Shown here one piece after another: positions 12,286 to 22,001 of a stretch of DNA of 64,000 bases; position 1 is the stretch's first letter; the number at the start of each line of letters is the position of its first letter. A model generated the notes under the pieces. That model worked only from the letters and a program-made list of their open reading frames with translations. It was not told the DNA's origin and ran no database searches. The DNA lies in contig NZ_VITR01000012.1 of assembly GCF_007827955.1 (NCBI RefSeq), positions 62,001-126,000 of the forward strand, written 5' to 3'. A program made the translations under genes and the position numbers. The DNA is from Nitrospirillum pindoramense (lineage in GTDB: Bacteria; Pseudomonadota; Alphaproteobacteria; Azospirillales; Azospirillaceae).

Positions 12286-14763
12286 TCAGGCGTCCTTGAA
12301 CGCCACGCGGACATTGCCCCAGACGCGGCCGCGCACCCGGATGGGGGCGTCCACCTCCTTCAGGGTCACGATGACGCCGCCCCCCATGTCGCGGGAATAC
12401 GACTGCACCAGGAAATCGCCGGTGTTGCGGCCGGCGGCCAGGCCGGCGCGGTCGTTGAACAGGCGGCGGTTGCGGCTGTTGGCCATGTTCCACACATACT
12501 CCCCCGGCCGCTGCGGCTGCGACACCCGTTTCATGTGGGTGGGCAGATAGCCGGAGGGGACGACGGCCGCGCAGAACTGGATGCGGGGATCGCCCGCCGC
12601 CACCGTTTCCTGGATGTCGGGGAACAGCCGGTCGGTCACGGCGGTGTAGGGCGCCATGTACTGCTGCGGGTCGGTCCCCGGTATGGGGTCCAGGTCGGGG
12701 GAGAACAGCGCGCCCTCGGCGAGGTCACCGGCCTGCAGGGCGCCTTCCAGCGCCTGTGCCATGCGGCCGGCGGCGGAGAGCGCCAGGTCGATGAAGCCGC
12801 GATGCCGTTCCATGGCGCGGTCCATCACCGACCTCAGCCGGTCGGTGGCGGCGGCGTCGACATGGACGAAGCACAGGTGCAGGCCCAGTTCGCTGGTTCC
12901 GGCCACGACGGCGGCGACGGTGCCCATGCCGTCGGCCGTCAGCGCCACCTCCTGCTGGTCGGCCAGGGCCGGCAAACCGTCCACCGCCACCAGGGCGCCC
13001 CGCACCGACAGATCGCGCAACTGGCCGGAATAGGCCCGCCCCTCCACCCGCACCGTGGCCGGCAGGTCGCAGGGCACCCGGTCGGCGGCGCGGCGATCCC
13101 CAGCCAGCGATTGGCGCAACGCGATGGTCATGCGGCGTTTCAGATCCACCATCGCCGTCTGCGTCTCGCCCACGCGCAGGTCCAGATCGGCGGCGATGGT
13201 GGCGATATCGTCGGACTGATCCCGAATGCTGCCCACACTTTGGGACACCTGGTGGGCGGCACCGGCGGAGTCGGAGGCGCTGCGGCCGATCTCGGCATTG
13301 GCGGCGGAGGTTTCATTGATCTCGCCGATCACGGCGATGACGGCCTGGATGGCGTCCACGCTGGCCGCCACGGCCGCGCGCAGGCCCGCCACCTGGCCTC
13401 CGATCTCATCGGTCGCCTTTTGCGTCTGGCCGGAGAGCGACTTCACCTCGTGCGCCACGACGGCGAAGCCCTTGCCGGCCTCCCCCGCCCGTGCCGCCTC
13501 GATGGTGGCGTTCAGGGCCAGCAGGTTGGTCTGCCCGGCGATGTCGGCGATCAGGGTGGTGACCGCGCCGATCTGGCGCGTCGCCTCCTCCATCCGGTCG
13601 ATGGCGCCGGCGGCCAGCTCGGCACTGTCCACGGCGCGACGGGCCACGTCACTGGAGCGGGCGGCCTGACGGGCGATCTCCTCCCCGGCGGCGCTCAATT
13701 CCTCCGTCGCGGCGGCAACGTTGCCGGCGTTGCCGCTGGCCTGTTGCGCGGCGGCCGACACGGCCACCGTGTTTTCGCGCACCACGGCCACGGCCTGCTT
13801 CAGGTGGGCGACCCCGTCCACGGCCCGGTGGCTGCCCCGTTCCACCCCCATCCAGGTGGCGGTCAGGTCAGCCTCGATGGCCCGGCAGGTTTCCAGGAGG
13901 GCCTGGCGCGCCTCCTCCCGCGTGCGCTCCATCAGCTCGGCCTTTTCATCGGCGCTGAACGCCAGCCGCGCCCGCAGGGCGCGCAGACTGGCGGTCACGG
14001 TCTGGAACTCCGCCGCCGGGTCGGGCGGCATGGCCTGGTCGAAGCGCCCCGCCGCCAGGGCGGCGAAGTGCGCCTCCAGGCGACTCAGCGCCTGGCGCAG
14101 CGTGCGCAGGACCCAGGCGCCCCCCAGCAAGGCGATGGCCAGCGACAGCAGGGTCATGACGACGTTGGCGCCCAGCCACGAACCGCCGGCGGCCGCCCCG
14201 CCCGATCCGAGGAAGCGCACGCCCCCTGCCCCCAGGGTGCAGGCGATCATCGCCCCCATGGTCAAAACGATACGGCCCCGCACACCGCCCGCCAGGGACG
14301 CCAGGCGCGCGCCCGGACCGGCGGCCACGACGACGCCCTCCTTCAGGGCGCCCCGGCCGGCACGCAGCCCGGCATACAGCGCCTCGGCGGCGCGCACCTC
14401 ATCCCGGGTGGGCTTGCTGCGGATGGAGATGAAGCCGGCGACCGTGCCGTCCTGCACGATGGGCGTGACGTTGGCGCGCACCCAGTAATGATCGCCGGTC
14501 TTGGTGCGGTTCTTGACCAGGCCATCCCAGGGACGGCCGGACCGGATGGTGGCCCACAAATCGGCGAAGGCCGCCTTGGGCATGTCGGGATGGCGCACCA
14601 AGTTGTGGGGGGCGCCGATCAGTTCCTCATGGCTGAAGCCGCTGACCCGGATGAAGGCGCGGTTCGCATAGGTGATGCGCCCCGACGGATCCGTGCGGGA
14701 AACCAGCAGCTCACCGTCGCGCAGCTCCACCTCGCGATTTGTCACGGGCCCCGTGTCGCGCAT
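12286..14763 (-). CDS. Aer-like PAS chemoreceptor with PilZ and C-terminal Cache-like domain
   Basis: This 825-residue receptor starts at ATG 14763 behind GGGGAGGG. Residues 1-125 form an Aer-type PAS ([40 protein letters not shown]), the FAD-binding redox sensor of aerotaxis receptors. Two hydrophobic helices follow (about 155-225), then HAMP, then a methyl-accepting signalling domain with the conserved hairpin tip ([22 protein letters not shown], shortened here in description) near residue 420. Then comes a PilZ domain with both c-di-GMP motifs intact, R558-x3-R562 and D584-x-S586-x2-G589. The last 170 residues form a Cache-like tail ending [13 protein letters not shown]. Azospirillum Aer and Tlp1 receptors also carry PilZ and bind c-di-GMP, so this one probably couples redox taxis to c-di-GMP. 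Confidence 0.92.
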   Translation of the reverse strand: MRDTGPVTNREVELRDGELLVSRTDPSGRITYANRAFIRVSGFSHEELIGAPHNLVRHPDMPKAAFADLWATIRSGRPWDGLVKNRTKTGDHYWVRANVTPIVQDGTVAGFISIRSKPTRDEVRAAEALYAGLRAGRGALKEGVVVAAGPGARLASLAGGVRGRIVLTMGAMIACTLGAGGVRFLGSGGAAAGGSWLGANVVMTLLSLAIALLGGAWVLRTLRQALSRLEAHFAALAAGRFDQAMPPDPAAEFQTVTASLRALRARLAFSADEKAELMERTREEARQALLETCRAIEADLTATWMGVERGSHRAVDGVAHLKQAVAVVRENTVAVSAAAQQASGNAGNVAAATEELSAAGEEIARQAARSSDVARRAVDSAELAAGAIDRMEEATRQIGAVTTLIADIAGQTNLLALNATIEAARAGEAGKGFAVVAHEVKSLSGQTQKATDEIGGQVAGLRAAVAASVDAIQAVIAVIGEINETSAANAEIGRSASDSAGAAHQVSQSVGSIRDQSDDIATIAADLDLRVGETQTAMVDLKRRMTIALRQSLAGDRRAADRVPCDLPATVRVEGRAYSGQLRDLSVRGALVAVDGLPALADQQEVALTADGMGTVAAVVAGTSELGLHLCFVHVDAAATDRLRSVMDRAMERHRGFIDLALSAAGRMAQALEGALQAGDLAEGALFSPDLDPIPGTDPQQYMAPYTAVTDRLFPDIQETVAAGDPRIQFCAAVVPSGYLPTHMKRVSQPQRPGEYVWNMANSRNRRLFNDRAGLAAGRNTGDFLVQSYSRDMGGGVIVTLKEVDAPIRVRGRVWGNVRVAFKDA

Positions 14764-15006
14764 CGCCGTCGCCCTCCCCAGGCACCGCCAGGCTTTTCAC
14801 CATGAAGCCCCCCCATGAAGTCGCATTGGCGGGGCCCCAGCCAGGCGTTGATCCTAACGTATAGGGTAAACTCCCTGAACGCCAAGGACTGACACCCTAA
14901 GAAGTGCGATGACACGCATGACGACAACGATGGGTGGGACACGCCGTCCGGGATTCTGGGCCGGGGATCTGGCCCCAGGGATCTGGCCTGGGATCTGCGG
15001 CCCGCC

Positions 15007-15675
15007 TCAGGCGATCTGGGCCGGATGCAGGTGCACGACCCGGCCCAGATCGCCCAGCAGGGTCAGCAGATCTTCCGTCAGCGTGACGCCGGCCGGGACC
15101 ACCTCTTGCCCCTGCACGGTGGTCAGGGGCGCGCGCAGCACCATGCCCGGCCGCAGTTCGTCCAGGTGATAGCCGCTTTCCACCAGGCGGGGGGTCAGGG
15201 CCAGGGCGCCGGCGGCGGGGGCCATGATCTCGTTGGGCGGGCCGACGTCCACCCGTTCGTAACGCTCCGGCGGTTGCGGCGCTCGGCCGCGCCGGGACAA
15301 CAGCCGCCCCAGCCGTTCCATCAGGGAGACGCGGTCGACAGGCTTGACCAGGAAGGCGTCGCAGTCGAGCGCGATGCTGAGCGACACGGTGGTCTCTTCA
15401 TTGCTGCTGGTGAAAATGCCGACGGGAACGCCGGCCGGCAATTGCGTGGCCCCCATCCGGATCTGCTTCAGCACATAAAGCCCGTGCGCCCACGGCATCA
15501 TGAAATCCAGCAGCACGATGTCGAAGTGGGGCGTGGCGGCGATGATGTCCAGCGCCTGGCGCCCGTCACCGCAGGCCGTCACCGCAGCCCCCATCTTGCG
15601 GAGCGTCGTTTCGACGACGGAGCGGGTGAAGGGTTCATCATCCGCGACAAGGATGCGTACGCCGGTCAATATCAT
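15007..15675 (-). CDS. single-domain-type response regulator with C-terminal extension
   Basis: This 222-residue protein has an N-terminal receiver (about residues 4-130): acidic pair in ILVADDEPF, phospho-acceptor Asp in VLLDFMMPW, Thr/Ser in IFTSSN and Lys in FLVKPV. The rest (about 150-222) has no recognised DNA-binding or enzymatic fold; LRPGMVLRAPLTTVQGQEV resembles a small beta domain seen next to receivers in regulators of c-di-GMP or HD-GYP systems. The start is ATG 15675; a longer frame begins with TTG 15708 and is less likely. It is transcribed divergently from the hybrid kinase with the CheZ-like tail, 121 bases away, so the two may form one phosphorelay. Confidence 0.87.
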   Translation of the reverse strand: MILTGVRILVADDEPFTRSVVETTLRKMGAAVTACGDGRQALDIIAATPHFDIVLLDFMMPWAHGLYVLKQIRMGATQLPAGVPVGIFTSSNEETTVSLSIALDCDAFLVKPVDRVSLMERLGRLLSRRGRAPQPPERYERVDVGPPNEIMAPAAGALALTPRLVESGYHLDELRPGMVLRAPLTTVQGQEVVPAGVTLTEDLLTLLGDLGRVVHLHPAQIA

Positions 15676-15796
15676 GGGGATGCCGTGCCAGGCTGTGTCG
15701 TTCCGCAAATTCGTAACCGATCCCGGTTATGAAACCATGACAAGCACCGGCGCGCGAGACCGAATCCCGACTGGGGGCCAGAGAGAGGGGACGGCA

Positions 15797-18457
15797 GTGG
15801 CTTATGAAAACGACCTGATCGAGGTGCTGGAAGCCTCCCCCATCGGGGCCGCCATCCTGGATGACCAGGATCAGATCCTGTTCTGGAACAGCCCCTTGCT
15901 GGACATCCTGGGCGGGCTTCAGGAGGACGCGTTCGCCCACGCCGCCGCCCGCGCCTTCTTCGCCCACGACAGCGACTATCGCCAGGCGCGCCGCCTGCTG
16001 GCGGAGCGGGGCCATGTCTCGGGGCACGAGGTTCGCATCCTGAGGGCCGACGGGCTGGAGGCCTGGGCGTCGGTCACCATCCGGGCCATCCGGTTCGAGA
16101 ACCGCCCGGCGACCCTGGTCTGGTACTACGACATCACCCAGACCCACCAGCGCAAGCAGGCGCTGGAGGCCTCGCAGCAAGCCTTGCTGGAGGTGCTGGA
16201 CAACGCCCCGGTGGGGGCGGCCCTGTGCGACGGGCCCGGCCGGGTCAGCTATTGGAACAACGCCCTGCTCGACCTGCTGGGCTCCGACGACGGCGACCTG
16301 GACCAGCGCACCATGACCACCCTGATCGACCAGGCGGAGGCGGTGCTGGGTCTTTATGGGCCGGGCCACACCTTCCCGGTGCCGGTGGGGGAGGCCAACC
16401 GCTGGCTGGCCGCCTGGCGGGGGGCCATCACGTTTGAAGGCCGGCCCAGCACCATCATCTGGCTGCAGGACGTGACCGAGCTGCGCACCGCGCAGGAGGA
16501 GGCGGAGCGGGCCACCCGCATGAAATCCTCCTTCCTGGCCACGGTCAGCCATGAAATCCGCACGCCGATGAACGCCGTGCGCACGCTGGCCGAATTGCTC
16601 TCGGACACCAGCCTGTCGGCCGAGCAGGCCAAGATGGCCGCCACCATCCGGGACAGCGCCGACGGCCTGGTCGCCGTCATCAACGACATCCTGGACGTTT
16701 CCAAGATCGAGGCCGGGCGCCTGGAGGTGGCCCCCCGCCTGTTCAATCTCGACCGGCTGATCGATGGCGTCGTCTCCCTGCTGCGCCCCAAGGCGGAGGA
16801 GAAGGGCATCAAGTTCCGCGTCACCGTGCAGGCGGACTTGGCGCCCTGGCGGTACGGCGACGACATGCGCATCCGCCAGATCCTGGTCAACCTGCTGGGC
16901 AACGCCATCAAATTCACCGAGCAGGGCACCGTGCGCTTCCAGGTCCGCCAGGGCGAGGCGGCGGGCGCCCTGCTGTTCGAGGTGGCGGACACCGGCATCG
17001 GCATCCCGCCCGAAACCCTGCCCCTGCTGTTCCAGCCCTTTCGCCAGGCGGAATCCTCCACCGCCCGCCGGTTCGGCGGCACCGGGCTGGGGCTGTCGAT
17101 CTGCAAGGGGCTGGTCGACCTCATGGGCGGCGCCATCGAGGCGCGGAGCGTCGTGGGGCGCGGCTCGCAATTCTTCCTCTCCCTGCCCCTGGCCGAGCGC
17201 GAAGCGCCGGCCGACGCGCAGGCGCGGACCCAGACCACCCGCGCCGGCCGCTGGTCCGGCCCCACCCTGGACCAGGCGGCGCAACGCGGGGCGGTGGTTC
17301 TCTGCGCGGAGGACAACGCCACCAACCGCGACGTGCTGGCCCATGTGCTGGACCGGCTGGGCGTCGCGCACGAGTTCGCGGAGGACGGCCTGGCCGCCCT
17401 CCGCCTGCTGGATCGCGGCCGGCACGGGCTGCTGCTGACCGATGGCCATATGCCGGGCCTGGATGGGTGGGAATTGGCCACGGCCATCCGCGACCAGGAA
17501 CAGCGGGGGGGACTGCCGCGCCTGCCCATCATCGCGCTGACGGCCGATGCCGTGCGCGGCGTGGAGGAGCGGTGCCAGGCGGCCGGCATGGACGACCATC
17601 TGACCAAGCCCCTGTCGGTGGAGGCGCTGGAGGCAGCCCTGTTGCGGCTGCTGCCGACCCTGGCTGACCTGCGCAGCCCGACCGAGGCGCGGGCGAGCGA
17701 CCTGGGCCCCGGCACCGTGTTCGATGTGGAGGCCCATGTGCTGGACCTGTCCGGCCTCATCGACATGGTGGGGTCGGAATTCGAGGTCATCGACGGCATG
17801 CTGGAATCGTTCCGGTCCAGCGCCGACAACCTGATCGCCGACCTGGTGGCCGCCGTCGACCTGGGCGATGCCAAAGCCATCCGCCTGGGCGCGCACGCGC
17901 TGAAGGGGGCGGCCCGCTATGTCGGCGCCCGCAAGCTGGCCGACGCGGCGGCGGCGGTGGAGGAGGCGGGGCAGCAGGAACGCCTGGGCGAGGCCCGCCG
18001 CTGGGCGCCGGCCTTCCGCCCCATCATGGACGAGCTGTCGCGCGCCATCGAGAAGATCCGGGTGGAGGAACAGCTGCGCCGCATCCGCCAGGAGATCGGC
18101 GAGCTGGCCACCTCGCGCCGGGGCGTCGGCGCGGGGTTGGAGTTGGAGGCGGTGGTGGACATCACCGAAGTGGCCGCCGACCGCATCCTGGCGGCGGCCG
18201 AAACCATCCTGCAACAGGTCGACCGCATCGCCAGCCCCAGCGACGCGGAGGCGGTGCAGGGCGCGGTGATGGCCATCTTCGAGGCCTGCAGCTTCCAGGA
18301 CCTGACCTCCCAGCGGGTGCGCAAGGCCGTGGCCCGCCTGGCGGAAATCGAGGAGAAGCTGGACGCCGTCGTCCGCGGCGACGCCGGCATCGCCGCCCTG
18401 TCGGAGGAAGGGGAAGCGGAAACGGCGCAGGACGACATCGACAAGCTGTTCGCCTGA
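15797..18457 (+). CDS. PAS hybrid histidine kinase with receiver, HPt and CheZ-like phosphatase tail
   Basis: This 886-residue soluble kinase starts at GTG 15797, chosen because GAGAGGGG lies just upstream; ATG 15737 in the same frame has no such site. Domains: PAS (about 4-120), PAS (about 125-235), HisKA with H252 ([11 protein letters not shown]), HATPase (about 350-460, GGTGLGLSICKGL), receiver with D549 (TDGHMPGLDG) and HPt with H700 (AHALKGAARYVG). The last 130 residues are a long helical bundle containing FQDLTSQRVRK, matching the active-site helix of CheZ; D835 and Q839 align with the catalytic Asp143 and Gln147 of E. coli CheZ. The extreme C-terminus, DDIDKLFA, resembles a CheY-binding tail. 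Such a fusion would join kinase, relay and dephosphorylation activity in one chain. Confidence 0.88.
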   Translation: MAYENDLIEVLEASPIGAAILDDQDQILFWNSPLLDILGGLQEDAFAHAAARAFFAHDSDYRQARRLLAERGHVSGHEVRILRADGLEAWASVTIRAIRFENRPATLVWYYDITQTHQRKQALEASQQALLEVLDNAPVGAALCDGPGRVSYWNNALLDLLGSDDGDLDQRTMTTLIDQAEAVLGLYGPGHTFPVPVGEANRWLAAWRGAITFEGRPSTIIWLQDVTELRTAQEEAERATRMKSSFLATVSHEIRTPMNAVRTLAELLSDTSLSAEQAKMAATIRDSADGLVAVINDILDVSKIEAGRLEVAPRLFNLDRLIDGVVSLLRPKAEEKGIKFRVTVQADLAPWRYGDDMRIRQILVNLLGNAIKFTEQGTVRFQVRQGEAAGALLFEVADTGIGIPPETLPLLFQPFRQAESSTARRFGGTGLGLSICKGLVDLMGGAIEARSVVGRGSQFFLSLPLAEREAPADAQARTQTTRAGRWSGPTLDQAAQRGAVVLCAEDNATNRDVLAHVLDRLGVAHEFAEDGLAALRLLDRGRHGLLLTDGHMPGLDGWELATAIRDQEQRGGLPRLPIIALTADAVRGVEERCQAAGMDDHLTKPLSVEALEAALLRLLPTLADLRSPTEARASDLGPGTVFDVEAHVLDLSGLIDMVGSEFEVIDGMLESFRSSADNLIADLVAAVDLGDAKAIRLGAHALKGAARYVGARKLADAAAAVEEAGQQERLGEARRWAPAFRPIMDELSRAIEKIRVEEQLRRIRQEIGELATSRRGVGAGLELEAVVDITEVAADRILAAAETILQQVDRIASPSDAEAVQGAVMAIFEACSFQDLTSQRVRKAVARLAEIEEKLDAVVRGDAGIAALSEEGEAETAQDDIDKLFA

Positions 18458-18713
18458 TGGGCGGTGGGGCAGGGTGGGGAGGTGGGGCGCCAAACGGGCG
18501 ACCCTTCGTGTCGTCACTCCTTAATCGACGGCCGCGCCCGAGCGGGATAGGGGGCCGACTGCGGATTTGATGATCGTCTAATAACAACAAGGCTGCTTGA
18601 TGTAGGCAGAACGCTATTTCACGATCATCAAACGGTGTAACTTTCGGCAAACGAACGTCAAGGGCTGCCTGGGGCTCACGCCGTTCACCCATGATGGCCT
18701 GACGGAGACGCCA

Positions 18714-19829
18714 TTGCCTGTCGCTTATCACGAAGGACAGTTTCCACCCGCGGAGCTTGATCTCCACACCCTATTCCCGCTGGTTGGACCCGCCAATGCC
18801 GCGATTGCGCGGTATGAGGGCGTGCTCTCCGGCATTCCCAATCCGGACGTCCTACTGTCCCCGCTAACGGCCCGCGAAGCTGTTCTCTCAAGCAAGATTG
18901 AGGGGACACAGGTGACACTGGGCGAAGTGCTGGAATTTGAGGCGCAGGGCCATCTGTTCGACGAGAGCACCCCTAAGAAGGCGGACGCGCGCGAAGTTCT
19001 GAACTATCGCGCCGCCTTGCGCGAAGCGGCGGCCCTGATGTCTCGGCTTCCACTGTCGCAGCGGCTCATCAAGGCCACGCATCGGGTATTGATGGATGGT
19101 GTCCGTGGTCGTCACAAGGATCCCGGCGAATACCGCCGCATTCCCAACTGGATCGGACCAGAGGGCTGCACCATCGAACAGGCGCGCTTCGTTCCGCCAA
19201 GTGCTGACAAGATCGAGGGGGCGATGTCGGCATGGGAGACCTATATTCATACCGACGCGCCAGATCGACTTGTACAATTGGCCATTGTCCATGCCGAGTT
19301 TGAGGCGATCCATCCATTTCTCGACGGCAACGGGCGCATCGGGCGACTCATCATCCCGCTGTTCCTCTATACTCATGGGCTGCTGTCACGGCCCAATTTC
19401 TATCTCTCAGAATATCTCGAAGCCAACCGCGATGAATATTACGGTCGAATGCTCGCCGTCTCGCGTGACGGCGACTGGAGTGGCTGGGTGGCTTTCTTCC
19501 TGCGGGGCATCATCGCCCAGGCCGAAGGCAACACCCGGAAAGCCCAAGCGATTCTGGCCCTGCATCAGGACAAACGCGATTGGGTGGTGGAGATTACCCA
19601 CTCGCAATATGCGGTGCGGGCCCTCGACTGGATTTTCCAACGGCCCATATTCCAGACGCCGGATTTCATCGCCTCAGCCCAAATCCCACCGCCGACGGCC
19701 AGAAAGATCATTCGCGATCTGCGCGACAATGGCCTGTTGCGCGAACTGGTACCGGCGGCGGGCCGCGCGCCGGCCACGTTCGTGTTCTCCCAGCTGCTGA
19801 ACATTGCCGAAGGGCGGGACGCCTTTTGA
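18714..19829 (+). CDS. Fic family protein, probable AMP transferase
   Basis: This 371-residue protein has the Fic core motif HPFLDGNGRIGR (residues 200-211), with the catalytic H200 and the phosphate-binding loop intact. The N-terminal inhibitory motif S-x3-E-G (S59 to G64, SSKIEG) is present upstream, as in class II Fic enzymes, so activity is probably self-restrained. A C-terminal winged-helix-like segment (about 300-365) may bind DNA. The start is TTG 18714 with GGAG six to nine bases upstream; the open frame runs back to 18606 without any ATG. Base composition here is clearly less GC-rich than in flanking genes, suggesting recent transfer. It may be a stress or toxin-like modifier of a host protein; the target is unknown. 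Confidence 0.9.
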   Translation: MPVAYHEGQFPPAELDLHTLFPLVGPANAAIARYEGVLSGIPNPDVLLSPLTAREAVLSSKIEGTQVTLGEVLEFEAQGHLFDESTPKKADAREVLNYRAALREAAALMSRLPLSQRLIKATHRVLMDGVRGRHKDPGEYRRIPNWIGPEGCTIEQARFVPPSADKIEGAMSAWETYIHTDAPDRLVQLAIVHAEFEAIHPFLDGNGRIGRLIIPLFLYTHGLLSRPNFYLSEYLEANRDEYYGRMLAVSRDGDWSGWVAFFLRGIIAQAEGNTRKAQAILALHQDKRDWVVEITHSQYAVRALDWIFQRPIFQTPDFIASAQIPPPTARKIIRDLRDNGLLRELVPAAGRAPATFVFSQLLNIAEGRDAF

Positions 19830-20046
19830 CCCCTGACGCCTGAAGCCCCCCTTTTTACGCGGTAACTCACAGACACTGTGCGGTGCCCCATAAGATGAGA
19901 ATGGCAAGCGACACGAACCGCCAAAGTTTGCGTGAACTTACCGCATATCCTGAACACAGCCTTACCCAACTGATGCGAAAGCCTGCCGACCGACGCTACC
20001 GCTTGAGAAACTGCCGTGCGTTACGTCGCACTCACGCGGCTGGCCG

Positions 20047-21123
20047 CTAAAAGATGTAGGAGAATGGGAATGGCCAAGCCCGGCCGCAGGACTTGCAGCG
20101 GAATGATTCCGCCAAGAGCAGCCTTGCCATATTGTGCTTGGTGAGCGTTAGCGGTTCATGGCACTTCGGGCAAGCGAGCACTGTCGATAAATCGCCCAAG
20201 ATGGTCCTGACATTGCCTACACAGTCGGGATGATCGCTCAGAAGGTATAGCCCGAGCACCGATCGCGTTTGAAAGGCGGCCCTAGCTCCGGTGTCCTTGG
20301 CGTGCATGCGTTCGAACAGCCCCTCAATCACATGGCTCAGGAAAAGCATAACGGTAGGCAGCACTTCATAGAGGCCATGATAGGAATCGTTGTCGGTGTG
20401 ATTCTTAAAAATAAAGTTGAAATTCTCTGGCTCGGTTCGGATTTCCTCCCGCTCGGCAGTGATTAAATGCACCGCATGCTGGAAGATTCTGTAGAGCCCC
20501 TGCGGGTAGGCCGGCTTGAACAACACTTCGTTGAGCCAGTCAGAATCAACGACGCCCTTCAGCATTGTCTTTCCGACTGCGGCATCGATGATGGATTGCC
20601 GCCGGTTCCCGACGATCTTGGGCCTTAGTCCGGCAGGCGACTGGTTGGCGAACGCGTCATAAAAGTCGTCCTCGTCGCTGAACATCCACGAGAGGTAGAC
20701 GAGGCTGTCCGTCAAAGGCTTCCGTAGAAGATTAAAAGCAACCACGACCTTCCACCGCTCCATGCAGCGTAAAGCCTCATAAATGTGATGCAAACAGTCT
20801 GACACCATTCCGAGGGTGATGGTGTTAATAGCAACGCGCTTCGCCTCGTCGAGCCTGCCAACCATCTTAAGCGCGACTATCGAGTCGGTCTCGTTCGCGT
20901 ATCGCTCGAACGCTTCCGCTTCATCCGCATCTCGGAACTCGAAGCGGACATAGTGCACGCGCTCTCGCTCATATTCGCCAAGCATATGGACGCAGGCGTC
21001 ATGTAGGAAGAAGCAGTACTCGTGGGCAAGGCGTTCGGACTTCGGAATCCGTTGGAGCCGGTTCCTCGGAATTAGCGCACAGGACACGTGCCGCGATCCT
21101 CTGGGACCGTCAGGAGTGGCCAT
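20047..21123 (-). CDS. uncharacterised protein with C-terminal zinc ribbon
   Basis: I do not recognise this 358-residue protein. Its first 300 residues are mostly helical, rich in charged and aromatic residues and without membrane segments. The C-terminus has a CPKC and CKSC pair about 26 residues apart (around 315 and 345), a likely zinc ribbon. Codon use and base composition (clearly lower GC than its neighbours, many A and T third positions) match the adjacent Fic gene and mark an acquired island. ATG 21123 is used; no good ribosome binding site is visible. Proteins of this size and type in islands are often defence or abortive-infection genes, but nothing here proves that. Confidence 0.75.
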   Translation of the reverse strand: MATPDGPRGSRHVSCALIPRNRLQRIPKSERLAHEYCFFLHDACVHMLGEYERERVHYVRFEFRDADEAEAFERYANETDSIVALKMVGRLDEAKRVAINTITLGMVSDCLHHIYEALRCMERWKVVVAFNLLRKPLTDSLVYLSWMFSDEDDFYDAFANQSPAGLRPKIVGNRRQSIIDAAVGKTMLKGVVDSDWLNEVLFKPAYPQGLYRIFQHAVHLITAEREEIRTEPENFNFIFKNHTDNDSYHGLYEVLPTVMLFLSHVIEGLFERMHAKDTGARAAFQTRSVLGLYLLSDHPDCVGNVRTILGDLSTVLACPKCHEPLTLTKHNMARLLLAESFRCKSCGRAWPFPFSYIF

Positions 21124-21473
21124 TATGCGTGCAATCGTTAAGGTTTCCGCAATAGGACGCGATAACAGGTCTGAGCTTCTTAAGCCGGTTATGGGTTTTG
21201 ACCGTTAACCTTAGCCTTTCAGCAGTTCGAGCACAAACAGTTCGCACCTTACATATTTTGAGCCTGGCAATCACTTCACAGCCCATAGCGCTCACTCTCA
21301 AATTATTAGATCTAATATATACCCAATCAAAAACACGAGAAAGCATACCGATTCTCGCATTATGTGGAAGCGCGGACACTTATCCCCCCTCCCGTACCGC
21401 CCCCAACGCGCGCTTGATGTTAAGAGTGATTCTCATTATCGTGCCTGCCGACGGTCACAGCAGCAGGTTCGAC
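21124..21473. other. AT-rich intergenic region at the island edge
   Basis: These 350 bases separate the zinc-ribbon gene from the next plus-strand gene. They are low in GC on the left and return to host-like composition from about 21380. I see no tRNA, repeat or attachment-site duplication. An 89-codon basic open frame on the minus strand (21110-21379) starts at GTG without a ribosome binding site and is probably spurious. A Fur-box-like site lies near the right end and is listed separately. Confidence 0.6.
21422..21440 (-). promoter_or_regulatory. candidate Fur box
   Basis: Read on the minus strand, GATAATGAGAATCACTCTT matches 15 of 19 positions of the classical Fur consensus GATAATGATAATCATTATC. 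It ends about 33 bases before ATG 21474, a position suitable for repressing that gene. This is a motif match only. Confidence 0.5.
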
Positions 21474-22001
21474 ATGCCCGACGATCTTATGATCAGCCCC
21501 CGCGACCATCGGCCCCCGCCCACCCCGCTGGAGGGGTTGAGCGCCGGGGAGCGGCTGCTGGTGTGGAGCCTGCGCCACATGGCCCAGCCCTATGCCGGGT
21601 CCAGCCCGGCCCGGCCCGGCTGTCCCTTGATCCGCCATGCCTTCCTGCAGGCCTGCGGCGAGGACGCGGATGAGGTGATGGCGACCTTTCGCGCCTTTCT
21701 GCTGCTGTATGGCCGGTCGGCGCGGGAACGGCCGCGGGTGGGGTGTCCTGGGTGCCCCGACCTGACCCCGGATGAACGCCAGTTGCTGCGCCTGCTGGCG
21801 CTGGCCCAGCCCTCGGCCGAACCCAACGCCCCGGCCCGGCTGTACGCGCTGGTGGAACATCTGATGCGGCCCGGCACCAGCGACGGCGTGCTGGTGGCGT
21901 CGCGGGCCATGGCCTGCGCGTTGGGCGCGCACGGCCTGTCGCTGCCGGTGCGCCCCCTGGCGCTGGAGCGCATGCCCCTACCCGGGCGTTACGACGCCTG
22001 A
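21474..22001 (+). CDS. conserved-looking hypothetical protein, possibly iron-regulated
   Basis: This 175-residue protein has an N-terminal LSAGERLLVWSLRHMAQ helix, a central GCPGCPDLTPDERQLLRLLALAQ segment with two cysteines, and no signal peptide or membrane helix. I cannot name the family. The ATG at 21474 has an AGG seven bases upstream; an earlier in-frame ATG at 21417 would place the Fur-box-like sequence inside the coding region and lacks a ribosome binding site. The gene's 3' end overlaps the convergent GGDEF gene by 13 bases. The upstream Fur-like site hints at a role in iron status or redox response. Its composition is host-like, unlike the island to its left. Confidence 0.7.
   Translation: MPDDLMISPRDHRPPPTPLEGLSAGERLLVWSLRHMAQPYAGSSPARPGCPLIRHAFLQACGEDADEVMATFRAFLLLYGRSARERPRVGCPGCPDLTPDERQLLRLLALAQPSAEPNAPARLYALVEHLMRPGTSDGVLVASRAMACALGAHGLSLPVRPLALERMPLPGRYDA

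Noticed and set aside
14764-15006. Repeated GGGATCTGG-like words after the response regulator gene
   Set aside because: Irregular spacing and mismatches; no stable hairpin or T-run, so neither a repeat array nor a terminator can be supported.
21110-21379. 89-codon minus-strand ORF next to the zinc-ribbon gene
   Set aside because: GTG start without ribosome binding site, basic unstructured translation, and overlap with the real gene's start.
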